Source: Mucilaginibacter roseus
Lineage (GTDB): Bacteria; Bacteroidota; Bacteroidia; Sphingobacteriales; Sphingobacteriaceae
Direction: 5' to 3'
DNA: 64,000 bases
Assembly (NCBI RefSeq): GCF_021215455.1
Contig: NZ_JAJPWV010000002.1
Coordinates: forward strand, 186,001 to 250,000
Position numbers and translations under genes: made by a program. The notes beneath the pieces are model-generated. The model saw only the letters and a list, made by a program, of their open reading frames with translations, did not search any database and had not been told where the DNA came from. Positions 62,975 to 64,000 of the stretch are shown here, piece after piece (position 1 is the stretch's first letter; each line of letters opens with the position of its first letter).

Positions 62975-63010
62975 TTAAATATTAGCAATATAGAAGCAAT
63001 CTAAGTACAA

Positions 63011-63373
63011 TTAAACCGCTGTACGGTAAAGGCGATTGTTGATGATCTGATTAAGATCGAGCATTACAAAAGTACCTTGCAAAAGCTCTTTGAAATGAAT
63101 AATCTGGGTAAGGGTTAACACGTAAGTATCGTCGCAGGCACAAATAAAGATGATCTCCATATCAGGCGACTTGGCATCCATCAGTTTTTGCTCGATGTCA
63201 ATACTGTCGATAGCCCTTTTTAGCTTAAGCAGGCAACGGTAATCAAAACGGGCAAGTTTACCGGCAAAATCAATATACCAGCAAGTCTCGCTGTCCGATT
63301 GATAAATAGCGCCTCGCGCCGTGGTAAAAACCTCTGTAAACTTTGGATTATCAACTACCTCTTTAACCTGCAT
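63011..63373 (-). CDS. Conserved-looking 120-residue protein of unknown function
   Basis: 120 residues, no signal peptide or TM segment. It alternates strands and helices: VFTTARGAIYQSDSETCWYI, FDYRCLLKLKRAIDSI, MEIIFICACDDTYVLTLTQI, IHFKELLQGTFVMLDLNQII. Three Cys (in ETCWY, DYRCL and FICACD, the last with two) are scattered and do not form a known metal site. No family is recognised. A consensus promoter and AAGGA ribosome-binding site support expression. It lies between ferritin and the outer-membrane gene, monocistronic. Confidence 0.75.
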   Translation of the reverse strand: MQVKEVVDNPKFTEVFTTARGAIYQSDSETCWYIDFAGKLARFDYRCLLKLKRAIDSIDIEQKLMDAKSPDMEIIFICACDDTYVLTLTQIIHFKELLQGTFVMLDLNQIINNRLYRTAV

Positions 63374-63398
63374 TCCTTTTTTGTAGAAGTGTATAAAA

Positions 63399-63429
63399 CA
63401 AAAGTAATACTATTTAGATTAAATCCAAA
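63399..63429 (-). promoter_or_regulatory. Promoter, TTTG-N19-TACTTTTG, of the unknown 120-residue gene
   Basis: On the minus strand TTTG (63426-63429) and TACTTTTG (63399-63406) match the Bacteroidota consensus at exactly 19-nt spacing, followed by AAAAAAGGA just before the ATG. Confidence 0.68.
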
Positions 63430-63576
63430 TATAGTAACAATAATGTTTTAAACATTTTCACAACTATAGCCTCGGTTTAATTAAGCTGTATCAACAGTAA
63501 AAACCTTTTGATAATAAATAGGTTAAAAGTTAAGTTTTATTTGATCATCATCTGCGTAAAAATTAAAACGGATAAA

Positions 63577-64000
63577 GTGCATAAACCATTAAGATACACC
63601 ACTATACTTAAAAGCGCTGCGCTGCTCACCATAGCTGTGCTTTTTGCCCCCAAGGGTTATGCCCAGGTGCAAGCCACTACTGATTCGCTTAAAACCGACT
63701 CGCTGCAAGCCGATACAATTAAAAAGCCCAAGGTTGAATATGCCGGGCAGTATGATATAAGCGACCTGATACAGGATGTAATTCATCCAAATAAAAAGCC
63801 GGACTCGCTTAAAAAGAAATCTGGAATTACACTGATGCCTAACGTGGCCTCAAACCCGAGTATTGGTTTCCAGATCGGGATTAAAGCAGTTGCAGGCCGC
63901 GTATTAGGTAGAGAGCCGGGTACGCTAATGTCGGTAGCGGCAACATCCGCGTCTATTACTACAAAGGGCATTATTTATTTTTACTTGAGCCATAACGTAT
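63577..64000 (+). CDS. Start of an exported, probably outer-membrane barrel protein (BamA/TamA-like), cut by window edge
   Basis: An open frame from GTG at 63577 runs to the window end without a stop (141 codons seen). It begins HKPLRYTTILKSAALLTIAV with a signal peptide ending at GYAQ. A low-complexity Thr/Asp/Ser/Lys segment (TTDSLKTDSL) follows, then GITLMPNVASNPSIGFQIG and SVAATSASITTKGIIYFYL, which look like alternating beta-strands of an outer-membrane barrel. The pattern resembles surface-antigen D15/BamA-family proteins of Sphingobacteria, but the diagnostic barrel is outside the window. A TTG 12 codons upstream (63541) is an alternative start. Confidence 0.7.
   Translation, partial: MHKPLRYTTILKSAALLTIAVLFAPKGYAQVQATTDSLKTDSLQADTIKKPKVEYAGQYDISDLIQDVIHPNKKPDSLKKKSGITLMPNVASNPSIGFQIGIKAVAGRVLGREPGTLMSVAATSASITTKGIIYFYLSHNV

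Noticed and set aside
1..64000. CRISPR arrays, tRNA or rRNA genes, insertion sequences with transposase, prophage genes
   Set aside because: None was found on reading both strands; repeats seen are intergenic, few in number and lack coding capacity.

Overview
This window looks like a chromosomal segment of a Bacteroidota bacterium, most probably a Sphingobacteriaceae relative such as Mucilaginibacter or Pedobacter. That is an inference from gene content. It carries a SusC/SusD pair, a one-protein hybrid two-component sensor, several Sus-type glycoside hydrolases, many copies of the Bacteroidota -7 promoter element TAnnTTTG, weak Shine-Dalgarno signals, and dispersed intergenic repeats. No rRNA, tRNA, CRISPR array, phage or transposase gene was seen.

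Layout. 1-4.0 kb: a GH97 enzyme cut by the left edge and a GH31 enzyme (alpha-glycoside breakdown). 4.0-6.6 kb: group III truncated haemoglobin, AI-2E family membrane protein, and a Tat-exported superoxide dismutase. 6.7-9.7 kb: an AraC regulator followed by two tandem paralogous short-chain dehydrogenases and a small Atu4866-type protein. 10-11.2 kb: HAD hydrolase and a START-like protein. 11.4-19.1 kb: a complete heavy-metal efflux locus (response regulator, histidine kinase, CzcC, CzcB, CzcA). 19.6-28.9 kb: amino-sugar and N-glycan use (NagB fused to a LmbE/PIG-L deacetylase, ROK regulator, BadF-type GlcNAc kinase, GH20, GH92). 29-35.4 kb: two large PAS-rich proteins that end in a histidine-containing DHp-like segment without an ATPase domain, flanking an SGNH hydrolase. 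35.4-50.5 kb: a polysaccharide utilisation locus on the minus strand (GH43-GH43 fusion, GH30, HTCS regulator, SusC, SusD, GH35), whose enzymes suggest a beta-galactan or type II arabinogalactan. 50.7-64 kb: mostly housekeeping and stress genes: iron-permease-family protein, fructose-bisphosphate aldolase, AccD, an ArsR-START-VOC operon with two clear operators, a D-lactate-dehydrogenase-like flavo-iron-sulfur protein, a lone receiver, MBL hydrolase, YjbQ, DsbA/FrnE-like protein, fatty acid hydroxylase family protein, 2Fe-2S protein, ferritin, an unknown 120-residue protein, and the start of a probable outer-membrane barrel protein cut by the right edge.

How genes work together. The two-component pair at 11.4-13.4 kb very likely controls the adjacent CBA-type RND pump. 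The GH20 enzyme would release GlcNAc, the kinase would phosphorylate it, and the fused deacetylase-deaminase could carry it to fructose-6-phosphate under ROK control. In the PUL, the HTCS senses an oligosaccharide and drives SusCD import and the GH35/GH30/GH43 enzymes. Most convergent gene pairs are separated by clear hairpin terminators, and two pairs share a TTAA that forms both stop codons.

Most noteworthy: the paired PAS proteins with an orphan phospho-acceptor segment; the NagB-deacetylase fusion as a possible NagA bypass; an inverted pair of a composite ~200-bp intergenic repeat; two perfect palindromic operators in front of the ArsR gene; and three genes whose ATG lies exactly 4 nt after the -7 box, suggesting leaderless transcripts.
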